A stretch of 31,922 nt of DNA from Mikrocytos mackini (Eukaryota > Endomyxa > Ascetosporea > Mikrocytida > Mikrocytiidae): assembly GCA_030180075.1 (NCBI GenBank), contig JASNJN010000152.1, positions 1 to 31,922 of the forward strand. Direction: 5' to 3'. Numbering within the stretch: position 1 is the stretch's first letter; every line of letters begins with the position of its first letter. Of the stretch, positions 19,721 to 30,364 are shown piece by piece. The notes beneath the pieces were generated by a model. The model did not search any database. It saw only the letters and a program-made list of their open reading frames with translations, and was not told the origin of the DNA. Position numbers and translations under genes: made by a program.

Positions 19721-20396
19721 ACTAGATTAGAACAGAAAGGCAGCTTTAAAAGATATAGTACATACACATAAAGCTTTTACGCCATATATTGGTGTAGTGA
19801 CAACCTAAATCACCAAACCTCTCCTCAATCTTTTGAGATGTTAATAAAATGAAACGACAAATAGAAACTGGTCGAATTGAAAGGTTAGTCACGATTCATT
19901 GCAATTAAATATACTTTAATGACAACATTGATATAAAGAAACCACAACTAGAGCAAGAAATACATGAAACATTTCAAAGCAAATAAGGGTGATATGGACA
20001 ACAATTGTGTCAAATTTAACCATGCAATATTGCTTTTCGTATATATTTTCATAAACAGAAGACAATATAATCTTTTTATAGATACCTTCATCAACCACGT
20101 AAGACAAAGAAATCATTCTGATGCTATAACTTAAGAGTCGATGTTATCAATTAATTAACAATTGGATTAGAATAAGCAGTATAGAGAAAATCTTAGGCAA
20201 TAAATTTATAATCACACAAGGATTTTGTCCAAAATGTATAATTAAATAATTTTCATAACAACATTCCAACATATTCAATTTAGTATTCCTATTTTAATAA
20301 CTAAAAATTAAAATAATGAGGGTTAAAATTTATATTCAATCATAATACTTAATTAATATGTAAAGAAAACAATCTTCTTTTGTAACTTTTAAATTT

Positions 20397-21099
20397 CTAT
20401 ATTGTCTTTATAAAAATCATCACGGACTTATCATATATTCTCCAAATTAAGTTATAATCAGAATGCATCATTTCAATCGTATTCTGGTTAATATAATCCA
20501 AACAAAACCTATTTGAAAATCTTAATAAAGTATCATGTAAACATTCTGTTTTCATGTATTGGGCTATTGCAGAAATTTCATATAAAATAATATTCAGTCT
20601 ATTAAAATCAATCATCTATCATATTTATTTCAAAATATTCCGTTTCCTTTTCTTTTAATGTTAACCCCCTACCAACACCATGCCTCCATCGTATCCATAT
20701 TGTTAATCGAAATACAGGATTTCTAAAAGAAGTAATCAATAGTTGGAGTTCGATAGCATTGTTTCCAATAATTTGGCTACCGTTGTCATATTCTGATGTA
20801 AAAGAAACCTATTCAGCGTGTAGACTGGAAATGTTGTGTTTTCTGGTAACTTTTAAGATTTCATGTATGTATATTCCTGGGAAATCGATTTGTTAATCCA
20901 ATATGTTTGGCCATCCTTGATGCTGACTCTGTTAAATAATATAAACTCAATTATACCTCCAAAAGTAATCTGTATCGCCTTTTGATCCCAGTTCTATTCC
21001 TGAGATACAGAATTGTATTTTATAAATTTTTTGTTTCTAAAAACATCCCAACTAACTATATACAGCATTTCCAGACATTAAATATGAGTGGGCATCATT
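20397..21099 (-). pseudogene. Decayed gene of unknown family, copy B (inverted)
   Basis: Read on the minus strand, open pieces follow each other with shifts: YKIQFCISGIELGSKGDTDYF, EFILFNRVSIKDGQTYWINK, YDNGSQIIGNNAIELQLLIT, PVFRLTIWIRWRHGVGRGLT, and a final 70-codon piece ending at 20397 (NRLNIILYEISAIAQYMKTE...FCLDYINQNTIEMMHSD). Together they suggest a former protein of about 230 residues with at least three frame breaks. The first third matches copy A. No transposase triad, zinc finger or other named motif is visible. It may be an old transposon gene or a host gene family. Confidence 0.4.
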
Positions 21100-21243
21100 A
21101 ATCAGCATATTAAACCATGTTATGCATCAAATTTTAAAAACATTATTTATTGTAAGAAAAAATTAGTAGAAATAGACATATCCATTTTGTAAATAAACTA
21201 CACTAAACGAATTAACAGTTTAATAACATTCAAACGAATGTAG

Positions 21244-22738
21244 TTACTTATTGTAATAGCATATTATGTAATCTCCCAATGACTCATCTGAAAAGTTCCT
21301 ATTTTCTCTCATAACAGATTTAAGCATACTAAAGCTTCTCTCAACATCAATGGTAGTTGGTTGGCATTTTAATACTTGGTTATATGTATCTGTACCCATT
21401 TCTATCCTCTGTTTGGGATTGTTAATCAATCCATGAATGCCATTTTTGAGCATTCTCTTTTCAATATACTCATTTAAACCTACCGGATCTGCTTCAAATT
21501 CAATACCCATTATTGCCCAATAAGCTTCTTCTATGTTTAGTTTCTTATCCTCGAGTAACCACATTATGGGTATTAGTTTATCAAAGTAAATTTTAATTTT
21601 CGAAAGTTCATCTTCCAAGCCGTTAGCACTGACGGCAGCTTTGCACTTCTCGACAATTTTACCACTTGATTGGATACTCTCTACAATCTCTCGTACATTC
21701 ACAAGATTCCTGAAGTAATACTCCACCGCATTCATCCACGATCCCCACCTGGTGACGATTGGCATGGGAGGAATACCAATCGCCTTAAACAGTATTTTCT
21801 GCCCTTATTCTTAACAACAAGTGCTTTCACCGAACTGACAAGACGATCAGTGGTCTGAAATCGTTCTTTTATTTTTAGACAACAATTATGGAGCAAGTGG
21901 TTTAAACTAGAGGTGAGAATTATCAGCCCGCCCGCCCGAAACCGAACCGCGCGGTTCGGTTTCGGGCGGTGAAGGGGTCATTTTTCGAAAAAATTCTCAT
22001 TAACAGGTGACTTGTCTTTTTGAAAGAAATTTCCAAAATAAATATGATTTTCTATTTTCTTAGCATTTAAACTATATTTTCAACAAGTTTGGGTAAATTT
22101 TAAGGTAATAGTCGTTTTTAATTGTATATTTTACATGATTTTTCTTTATAAATATTTTTTAAAAAATTCAAAAATTTTCAGATTTTCACTGAAAATAAAA
22201 CGGTTAAGAAACATGAAACCGCCCGCCCGTTTGGCGGCGCGGTTCGGGCGGTTCTCAAAAAATGGCTAAATTCTCACCTCTAGTTTAAACACGTAATATG
22301 TACCGAAGAAGGGAACAATATTTTTAGTGTTTTATACGCACAGACCATATATGATACCGCGTCACTAAGTAAGAGAACAAAATTGTGTCGTGTGAATCCA
22401 AATTGAAGCATTTTCTCATCGAGATATCTTACTATAAAGTCAGAGTTAACTGCATTTTCAAGAACTTTGGAGTCAATCAGATATGTTTTGTTTGGGTTGT
22501 CAATTGATCCAGTTAATAAGTTGACAATATATTTTTCTTTTATCTGGCTTTCATCAATAATAACGAAAAGTTTTTTATTTTCTAAACTTTTGATAATTTT
22601 TTGTTGTAATTGAAGTGCTATTTCATTCACCATTTTGTTTGCATTCGATTTTGAAATCGTGGGCAAATCGTATTTGTCCATAAATGCCTTAAAAGCTTTG
22701 TATCTAAATTTGTTTAAAGGGACGTGATTGATGTTCAC
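21244..22738 (-). pseudogene. hAT-2 transposase, split by a hAT MITE and frameshifted
   Basis: The upstream part (22738-22283) reads PLNKFRYKAFKAFMDKYDLP, the first catalytic Asp in FVIIDESQIKEKYIVN, the second in LLLSDAVSYM, and HITC. A 375-bp MITE follows (21908-22282). The frame then resumes (HLLHNCCLKIKERFQTTDRL), shifts once near AAGAATAAGGG (about 21795-21815), and continues with PIVTRWGSWMNAVEYYF and the dimerisation region VERSFSMLKSVMRENR, ending at 21244. The motif order matches hAT transposases of the type with a PLNK-like segment after the BED finger. The first codon at 22738 is GTG inside the fold-back element's end, so the true N terminus, with any BED finger, is missing here. 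It may lie beyond the fold-back. Confidence 0.75.
21908..22282. mobile_element. hAT MITE 1 (375 bp) with GC-rich palindromes
   Basis: The ends TAGAGGTGAGAATT and AATTCTCACCTCTA are exact inverted repeats of 14 bp. The element is flanked by a perfect 8-bp duplication, GTTTAAAC (21900-21907 and 22283-22290). Just inside the left end, 21932-21969 is a perfect 38-bp palindrome without a loop (arms CCGCCCGAAACCGAACCGC). Inside the right end a related imperfect palindrome (CCGCCCGCCCG...GGTTCGGGCGG) occupies about 22219-22252. The remainder is AT-rich and non-coding. It interrupts the hAT-2 transposase. Confidence 0.92.
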
Positions 22739-24316
22739 TTTCCCCTAAATTTGATCACTTTCCCCTAAGTTTGATCACTCTCCCCACTTTTGTTCACTCT
22801 CCCCACTTTTGATCACTCTCCCCACTTTTTGGGGGTAATTAAATTTTTTCTATCAAAAGAATTTGAGTCATAATACCATTTTGATTTAACTAACGTAAAA
22901 TTTTTTTCTAAGAATGCTGGTAATTTTGGTTTTCCAAAAAAACGCAATATACGCGAAAATTTTTTTGGCTTGGAAATTTTTTGTGTTTCGCTGGAAAATT
23001 TTTCAAATATAAATTTCCTAATAAAAAATTTTTTTCTGAAAATATTTAAAGGTCAAAATAGCGTTTTTATGACGTAATAAAAAAATTTCAAAAAACTTTT
23101 TTTTTGGAATTTTCAAAAGGTACCCCTTGACCGTTTCCCAAAAAGTCGACACATGAAAAAATGAATATTTTCAATAAAAATTTATGAAAATTTTTTAGCA
23201 TGCGTATTTTCGTGAGATCTACAAATAGAAGTTTTTTAAAAATTATATAATATTACCAACTGGTTTAATATCAAAATTTAACATTTTTGGGTGAAATATA
23301 GTTATTTTTGAGACGTCGATATATCGAATATTTTTTCAATTTTTTTCTCAGAATTGTTTTATCGTTAACATCTGGGCTTTAGAAACCCGCAAAAAAAATT
23401 TCAGAAAAAATTTGGATTACAAATAATATAATGTTGGGTAGGACTTTTTCGACTAATTTCGAAAATTGTGTTTCAAAATGAAAAATATATTTTTGACAAA
23501 GACACATATTATTTTTAATTCCAAATGTCATTTTTATGTTAATTTTTAATAGTAAATCGATTTTTGATGATTTTAGGAAAATTTTAGCAAAGAATATATT
23601 TTTCATTTTGAAACACAATTTTCGAAATTAGTCGAAAAAGTCCTACCCAACATTATATTATTTGTAATCCAAATTTTTTCTGAAATTTTTTTTGCGGGTT
23701 TCTAAAGCCCAGATGTTAACGATAAAACAATTCTGAGAAAAAAATTGAAAAAATATTCGATATATCGACGTCTCAAAAATAGCTATATTTCACCCAAAAA
23801 TTTTAATTTTTGATATTAAACCAGTTGGTAATATTATATAATTTTTAAAAAACTTCTATTTGTAGATCTCACGAAAATACGTATGCTAAAATTTTTTCAA
23901 AAAATTTTATTGGAAAAAAATCATGTTTTCAGGTGTCGACTTTTTCGGGAAATGGTCAAGGGGTACCCATTGGAAATTACAAAAAAAAATTTTTTTTGAA
24001 ATTTTTTTATTACGTCATAAAAACGTTATTTTGACCTTAAAAATATTTTCAGAAAAAAAATTTTTATTAGGAAATTTATATTTGAAAATTTTTCCTGCGA
24101 AACACAAAAAATTTCCAAGCCAAAAAATTTTTCGCATATATTGCGTTTTTTTGGAAAACCAAAATTACCAGCATTCTTAAAAAAAATTTTTACGTTAGTT
24201 AAATCAAAATGGTATTATGACTCAAATTCTTTTGATAGAAAAAAATTAATTACCCCGAAATTTAGGGGAGAGTGAACAAAAGTGGGGAAAGTGAACATTT
24301 TTAGGGGAAATTGAAC
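22733..24316. mobile_element. Fold-back element: 1.58-kb near-perfect palindrome
   Basis: The left arm, about 22733-23490, and right arm, about 23594-24316, are inverted copies with few mismatches, separated by a loop of about 100 bp. The outer ends carry tandem units of about 20 bp (GATCACTCTCCCCACTTTT and variants), five on the left and three on the right. The terminal words are GTTCACTTTCCCC and GGGGAAATTGAAC. No clear target duplication is visible (perhaps AT). No transposase is encoded; the short open frames inside are repeat by-products. Structure and subterminal tandem repeats resemble fold-back transposons of the FB/Galileo type, but the superfamily is not shown. Confidence 0.85.
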
Positions 24317-24584
24317 ATGAACCGGAAGTATTCGCACTCAAAATATAGTTCATGGTAGAAAGAGACCTACGTTGGAATGTTAGCACCAAATGTGTTAAAT
24401 ATCAAACATTTTTCAGACATGTATGTTTTATTACCAAATAAGCAACCGAATATGTAATCGGAGTAGATAATATTCTATCAAACAGAGGTATTTTCATGGA
24501 TTTTCCCTCAAATATATATTTATCCCTACTATAAAGAACTAAAGGTCAAGTTTGTCTTAGTAATATTTTAAATATTATATTTAT
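24317..24584. other. Spacer between the fold-back element and the gypsy fragment
   Basis: No gene is supported. Directly outside the fold-back, the minus strand reads FYHELYFECEYFRFMF. This could be the hAT-2 transposase segment before its PLNK motif, but it is too short to be sure. No long terminal repeat of the gypsy element is recognisable. Confidence 0.3.
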
Positions 24585-25756
24585 TTAAAATATTGGAGAG
24601 TTCCAATTGGCTAGGTATAGCCAATCGTAACTCTCTACACCTCCCGTCTTAGACTTCTTCGCCCCGGGGTATTTAACCCTTCCTATTTTGTTTCGGAGCC
24701 AGCTTTTATTTCCTTCAATTGCCAAAGCTGATTTACTTGTGGATTTGACTCTTTGGGGTCCTTTGTATTTTCCCGGCTTTTGCTTGAGGTATACCATGTC
24801 TCCGGCCTTTATAGGTTTCCGGTATGCTGCCTTGCGGCGATCATGGTTACTCTTCATAGCAGCCTGTTTTCTTTTAACAAAGGCCCTGTCTATTACTCCA
24901 CTTTGTGGGTACTTGAAGGTTGCTGTACGCCTTTGGGGGGACTCAGCTCTGTTCTGGCTGGTATATTTTACTCTTTTTCAGGCTCGGGGCTAGCATCTTC
25001 TATTGTGCTGTTATTCTCCTCGAGTTCTCTGTTTATTTGGTTACTGCAATTTGTTGGTGCGTATTTAGACTCCGGCTTTATATATGCCTGGGATTTTGCA
25101 AAACTTCTTGTCACTGGCCTTCTAGGTACGAATGGCACGTGCTTACCTGTTCTTCTCGTAGGAATGATTTCTTCAACTTCCTCTTCGGAGATGTGGTCTT
25201 CCACTTCTTCGTGGACCTCTGGCTCTACTTCCTCTCCCCTCCGGGGTGCCAGGAGTGCCAGGGTATCTTGCATTGGCCTGCCGAATAATGCTTCGAACGG
25301 CGTCACATTGGTTGTGGAATGGGGCGTTGCCCTGTAATGAAACAGTGTTTCCTCAATCGTGTTTTCGATTGGCCACTTGTTTTGATCGGCTTCGGCGAGT
25401 TTCTCTGCCAATACTCGATTGAAGCGTTCTACTAACCCGTTTTGTTCTGGGTTGTATACTGGAATTGGTATCCGTTTGATGCCTAATTTGGCTAGGAATT
25501 CTTTGAATTCTTTACTGACAAACTGTGTGCCGTTATCTGTAACTACTTCTCGCGGGATGCCAAACCTTCTAAATAATTTATAGAGTCTGTTTATTACTAT
25601 CGTGCTATAGATTTCACCGAGTCCAAATACTTCGGGCCACTTACTATAATAATCCATTACTACAAGCAAATTCTTGTGTGGACCTTTTTGTAGTGGGCCT
25701 TTAATATCTACTGCGAGTTTTTGCCATGGGCCGCTGGGTAATTCAACAGGCGTCAT
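24585..25756 (-). pseudogene. Ty3/gypsy integrase, frameshifted once
   Basis: The integrase core has its three acidic residues: LAVDIKGPL, VVTDNGTQF and YNPEQNGLVERFN, the last two separated by the family's usual 35-residue spacing. An acidic linker follows (HEEVEDHISEEEVEEIIP) and the first frame ends at 24968. A one-base shift in an A-rich run near there leads into the second frame, which is open to 24585 (RRKAAYRKPIKAGDMVYLKQ...KYKGPQRV), the C-terminal DNA-binding domain. Base composition is clearly more GC-rich than the host genes and other transposons here. The last codons overlap a hairpin (GAGAGTTCCAATTGGCTA / TAGCCAATCGTAACTCTC). Integrase inserts the retrotransposon cDNA into the genome. 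Confidence 0.85.
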
Positions 25757-25819
25757 GGGCGTTTCGCGTGTTACTTTAGTCCGTGGTGACTTTATGCATA
25801 CTGGACAATTACTGATGTA

Positions 25820-26935
25820 CAGTCAACCCTGGATATAAGAAAATTCCTATAAGAAAGTGTGCTTATAGTCGCCAAAAAACAGCCCCAAAATACCCAAAAA
25901 CACCCAAATTCAAAAAATTATTTTTCGAATGAGACCATAATTTAGTCCAAATTTTATATATGATAGCTTATAAACACCATATAACAGTTTGTATACAAGC
26001 ATTTGTGGTTTCGTCAAAATGAAAATGGGGTGATTACAAAAAATATTTTTATAATCACATTTTGGTATTTTGATAATTTAGCCCAAATTTATCTTTAAAA
26101 TATCGTTTTTTATTTGGTACTTATCTGTTGTATAATTTACTAAGCTTTTAAAATAGTTATATGTTTAACATAAGGTTAACATATGGCTTAAAATAGATAT
26201 ATTGTACATATATTTCAAAAACAATCCATTGATATTTCAATTAATATCTAAAATTAAAACAAATCTTGACGGAATTGAAAGGAATACGTTTATTTCGAAT
26301 GGATAACATTAATCTATCAATATTATTGGTTAAATAATCCATTTCAATTAGTTTTGGTAAAATTTTTATCATACTTTTCTTTTAAAAATAATTTCAAATA
26401 TGTTTTTTTAATTTATCATATAATGAACAACGAAAGAATGTGCATCGTCGAATTAATATAATATCCATGAGATTTGAGTTAAAAATAAGATAATCTATGT
26501 TTTTCAATTATATATACTTATACTTATTTACATTCAATTTACATACAAAATTCTAATGAGAACAATAATGTTAGACAAAGCTCTAAACTATATAAAACTA
26601 TATTTTTATTCTATTCAAATATATTCTTGTATCAATCATATTGCAGTTGAATTGTAGAGAATTACTATGGGAAAATAATATTAAAAGAAGCGATATAATG
26701 GGAATTTTAAATTTTTTGAACGATTTTTTAAAATCGTTAAAAAATTGTTCATTCAATCGTAAACCTTACAATAAGACCTTTAATATTATACCGGAACCAA
26801 ATATCGACCAAAAAATTGATTTTATTCAAATATACCATGTTTTACCAAAATCCACCCTCCTATAAGCAAATACCTTCTATAATCAACACAAATTTTTTGG
26901 ATAATTCGTTTTTTTCTTATACCCAGGGTTGACTG
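25820..26935. mobile_element. Pogo-like non-autonomous element (1,116 bp) inserted in gypsy pol
   Basis: The ends CAGTCAACCCTGGATATAAG and, inverted, CAGTCAACCCTGGGTATAAG match at 19 of 20 positions and are flanked by TA on both sides (25818-25819, 26936-26937), the target duplication of Tc1/mariner/pogo elements. The interior is very AT-rich, repeats TATAAGNAA words near both ends and encodes no recognisable transposase. A weak 74-codon frame at 26641-26865 begins with TTG and has no motif. The gypsy coding frame runs straight up to one TA and resumes after the other, so this insertion, not decay, broke pol at this point. Confidence 0.9.
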
Positions 26936-26937
26936 TA

Positions 26938-27510
26938 TGTTTGTACATCGTCCCCATATTTCGGCCACCAGAAGAAATTTTCTACTCGCTTTCTTGTGCG
27001 GTTAATTCCCTGGTGAACCTTATGGGCTTCTTTTATTATTTTTACTCGCTCAGTCTCTTCTGGAACAAAGCGGCTATTGTTAAAGAATATTAAGCCGTTT
27101 TCTACTGACAATTTGTTTACGTTCGTATGGTAGGGTTTGTATTTACTAACGTTGTACTTATCCCAACCGTTGCTTTTTATAACCCTTAATAACTGCCTTA
27201 GTTCCGCTTTGTACTCGGTTGCAATGTTACTCGGTTCTGCGCGGATGAAGTTGATAACCATCTCTTCATAAATTGGTGCCATTTGATGGTTCACCTTGGA
27301 AGCTGACCTCGAAAGCCAATCGGCGACTGAGTTGTCAGTTCCTTTAATGTGCTTCACGTCATAGTTAAATACTGTGAGCTTTTCGCGCCAACGTTCTATT
27401 CTACTGTTGGTTCGCTTTGATATACTCTGGCTTAACAGTGTTACCAACGCTCTGTGGTCTGTTAGCAAGGTAAACTTCCTTCCTAAGAGATAGTTTTTAA
27501 AGGACAGCAT
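26938..27510 (-). pseudogene. Ty3/gypsy RNase H and integrase zinc-binding region, 5'-truncated
   Basis: On the minus strand the frame begins in the RNase H domain (YLLGRKFTLLTDHRALVTLL, YDVKHIKGTDNSVADWLSR). It passes through the linker to the His-His half of the integrase HHCC zinc motif (HKVHQGINRTRKRVENFFWW) and stops at the pogo-like insertion. The Cys-x2-Cys half lies on the other side (about 25780-25815). Reverse transcriptase, protease and gag are absent: homology ends near 27530, where unrelated AT-rich sequence starts. The element is therefore a dead 3' fragment. Confidence 0.85.
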
Positions 27511-27530
27511 TCGGAAACGAGAATGGCCAA

Positions 27531-28274
27531 AATGTGGGCTGGGAAAATTTGGGCTACATTTTTCTAGCCAATCGTTTTTGGGCTGGATATTTTATAGCTC
27601 AAATATTTTTACTCCATTTTGGGCTATCGCAATTTATAGAGAAATTGTGATTTTTAAATTTACATTGATTGGTTTATTATTTTGTCTATAAATAATTAAT
27701 AAATTTATATGTTTGTTAGGTATCATTTCATTTGAATTTCGAACTTAAAACAGATTATAGTCTATATTTATATAAATATATAAATTTATCTACTTCTATT
27801 CGTTTACTATTATGTATTTGTTAAATATATAATCGATATATTATTTATTCACTGAAGGAAAATTAAATAAGTAATAATTTTAGAATTGCAATTATTATCT
27901 GCCTATGTTTTAATTTACATAAATTACTGACACCCCGAATCTATCTGTGATACAGATTGAACGGTCGATATTCGTTTTGAAACCCATCGAATTTTTGTTA
28001 TTCGTTTTGCGAATATTAGCTGATTTTTTGATGTGAAAAATTTAAAAGTTGAACTTAAATAATTAAAATATATGCATTATGTAATCTTTAAAACCAGAAT
28101 GGCGAAATCAATATTAGAAATGAATTTATTTTTAATTTTTCAGCATGTTGGGTCATTTCAAAATTCCAAAGATTCTTCAAATATTCGTAAATTTTGCAAA
28201 TGTCCAATCTCTAATCTAACTTCGAAGAATAAACTTCAGATAAAATATAAATTAATTCGCAATATAGTTAAGAC
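27531..28274. other. AT-rich DNA without a gene
   Basis: The first 90 bases repeat the word GGGCT four times at spacings of 12 to 54 bases. From 27,650 to 27,900 the DNA is almost pure A/T. An open frame beginning at 28072 is a chance frame running into the hAT-3 end. Confidence 0.4.
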
Positions 28275-28344
28275 CAGAGGTGTCATATTCCGTCCGTCCG
28301 ACCATTTTCCTCCCCGATCGGGTCGGAATCGGACGGACACCCTC
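28275..28344. repeat. Probable left terminus of hAT-3 with GC-rich hairpin
   Basis: CAGAGGTGTCATAT at 28275 resembles the MITE 1 end TAGAGGTGAGAATT and, like it, is followed at once by a GC-rich inverted repeat (CCGTCCGTCCGACC ... GGTCGGAATCGGACGG). The preceding 8 bases GTTAAGAC fit the GTYWWRAC target pattern. GAGGTGTC and GACACCCTC also bracket the hairpin. Confidence 0.5.
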
Positions 28345-28517
28345 TTAATTTTAAAATAAAAGTAACCACTAAACGTGATTGTTCTAACTATCGTTCTAAA
28401 ATCATTTTTATCACGTTTGTATTTATATCATCATCTACTAAAACCATAGTATCAAATATGGAGTTCTGCTCATTCTTTCTTGTTTCAGACATCAACATTT
28501 TAAAATTTTAATTTTGG

Positions 28518-30343
28518 ATGGAACAAGAAGTACGAAAATTGAAGCAAGGGCAGCAACTTAATAGGGAAGAATATAACAGCTATAAATTCAAAAAGATAAA
28601 TAGTAGTTCAAAGGCTTGGGAAATTTTTTCGGCCGTTGCTGAGCAAGATTTTGCGATTTGTAAAATTTGCTTCTTGGTGTACAATTACCACAGTAAAAGA
28701 ACTGGTACTTCTGCTCTATTGAACCATAGGTGTAACCTACATCAAAGCAAAATTACAGATTTGGCCCCGGATAAAGAAAAAATCTCTGTTATTAAAAAGA
28801 AACTGAACAATATTATTCTAACATTGCTTATTGATTGTTGTCTGCCCTTTCGAATTACAGAAACAGATGGATTTAGAACGTTTGTAAGCTCACTTTCTAC
28901 TTTAGAACAGACATATAAAATAGGATTTTTAGATCTATTGGTAGCTCATAGGAATACTTTCTCTTCGAATCTAGTTACAACCTACAAACAAGAGTTTTTA
29001 AAGTTTAAAACTCAGACATTTAAAATTTCTTATTACGCTGTTTATAGTGATATTTGGAGTAGGGCTCATACCAACGACAAGATCATCTCGGTGTTCATAT
29101 CATATTTGATCTGGAGTGTAACTTTCAATATAGAAATCTAATGACTACTAAGCTGGATACTTGTTCAAAAAATAGCTGTTACAAATGAAATAAAGCATAT
29201 GCTGTCAGAGAGTAATTTAGAGATTGAGAAATGCACGGGAATTGTTACGGACGCAGGAACGAACATGACAAATTTATGGGATGGAAAATTAGGTATAATT
29301 TGTTTTTGTCATCGATTAAACACATTCCTAAAAGAGTTATATGCCCAATTCCCTGTTAGGATAAAACAATGCTTCGAGATATTGTCTAAAATTTCTCAAA
29401 AATCAAAATATTCGCAATTTTTTGATGTAGTAGGAGTCCAGCTTCCAAGAATATCACAAACTAGATGGCATTCGCACATAGATCTATTGGAAAAGGTGAT
29501 AGATAATTATGGATCAATTATACGTTATTTAGAAATTGCGAAGGAGATGAAGTGGATAATAACATTGGATCAAGATGAACTTGAAGAAGTGCTGAAGTTA
29601 CTTCTTCCATTCCGTACAACAATAAAACATTTTGAACAAAAGTCCCCTACATTACAGAATATAAGTCAATACATTTACTCGCTAAACCAAGTATTGCAAC
29701 ACCATATAGAAGATACGGATAATATACGAGTTCTTAAATCAAAAGCATCAGTTATTTTTTATGAGAAGTTGAAAGTTTATGGGAATTGTCAATACAACAT
29801 TCTTTTATCCGCTTTCCTAGACCCACAATATTATTCATTAGACTGGCTGCAACAGGAACAAAAAACGTTTTTATGCTTTGGCTTAAAGAGAGATTGGATG
29901 GATATAAAAATGAAACTCCAATCAAATTATCGCATGGAACACTTAATGAAAAGAAGAATATAACGCCCGCGACAGTTCACAATGACAGCAGGTGCCAAGA
30001 TTTTAACGCAATACTTAACTCTACTTAGAAACTTCCAAAGATTATAGAATATACGAGTGGTGAACAAGAAATAAAGGATTATATTAAAAAATGCGATAGT
30101 TTCACATCATCCAGTAAAAATGTTTCATGTGCAGAATGCAAGGAGTATAGAAATAGTTTCCCAGCTTTATATCTAGAATATCTCAAATTCGGACACATAA
30201 TGGGGTCATCTGCTGTATTGGAATCACATTTTTCTATTCTAGGTTATTATATAAACAGTAGGAAGACCTCATTGAAAACGGAAAAAATAAAAGCGAATTC
30301 GTTCTTAGCAGACAAGGCAAATCGTGATTCAAAGCCAAAGTAA
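28518..30343 (+). pseudogene. hAT-3 transposase, broken by stops and one frameshift
   Basis: It starts with an ATG and a BED-type zinc finger (FAICKICFLVYN...ALLNHRCNLH). The first catalytic Asp is in YYAVYSDIWSRAH. TAA-TGA at 29139-29144 interrupts the frame, which then continues with the second Asp in TGIVTDAGTNM, CFCHRLNTF and TRWHSHIDLLEK. Between about 29850 and 29963 the reading moves to the next frame (NITPATVHNDS), passes one TAG (about 30026), and ends with the dimerisation region SAVLESHFSILGYYINSRKT and TAA at 30341. All hAT domains are therefore present in about 608 codons, but with two stop sites and one shift. It is not functional as it stands. Confidence 0.8.
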
Positions 30344-30364
30344 TAATTTAATTAGTGTTATAAC

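Noticed and set aside
23379-24180. Open frames of about 80 codons on both strands
   Set aside because: They mirror each other in the two arms of the fold-back palindrome and encode only Phe/Lys/Ile-rich runs.
24688-25337. Overlapping plus-strand frames up to 194 codons
   Set aside because: They are antisense shadows of the gypsy integrase, which has clear catalytic motifs on the minus strand.
26641-26865. 74-codon frame inside the pogo-like element as a transposase remnant
   Set aside because: It starts with TTG and shows no DDD/DDE motif or helix-turn-helix pattern.
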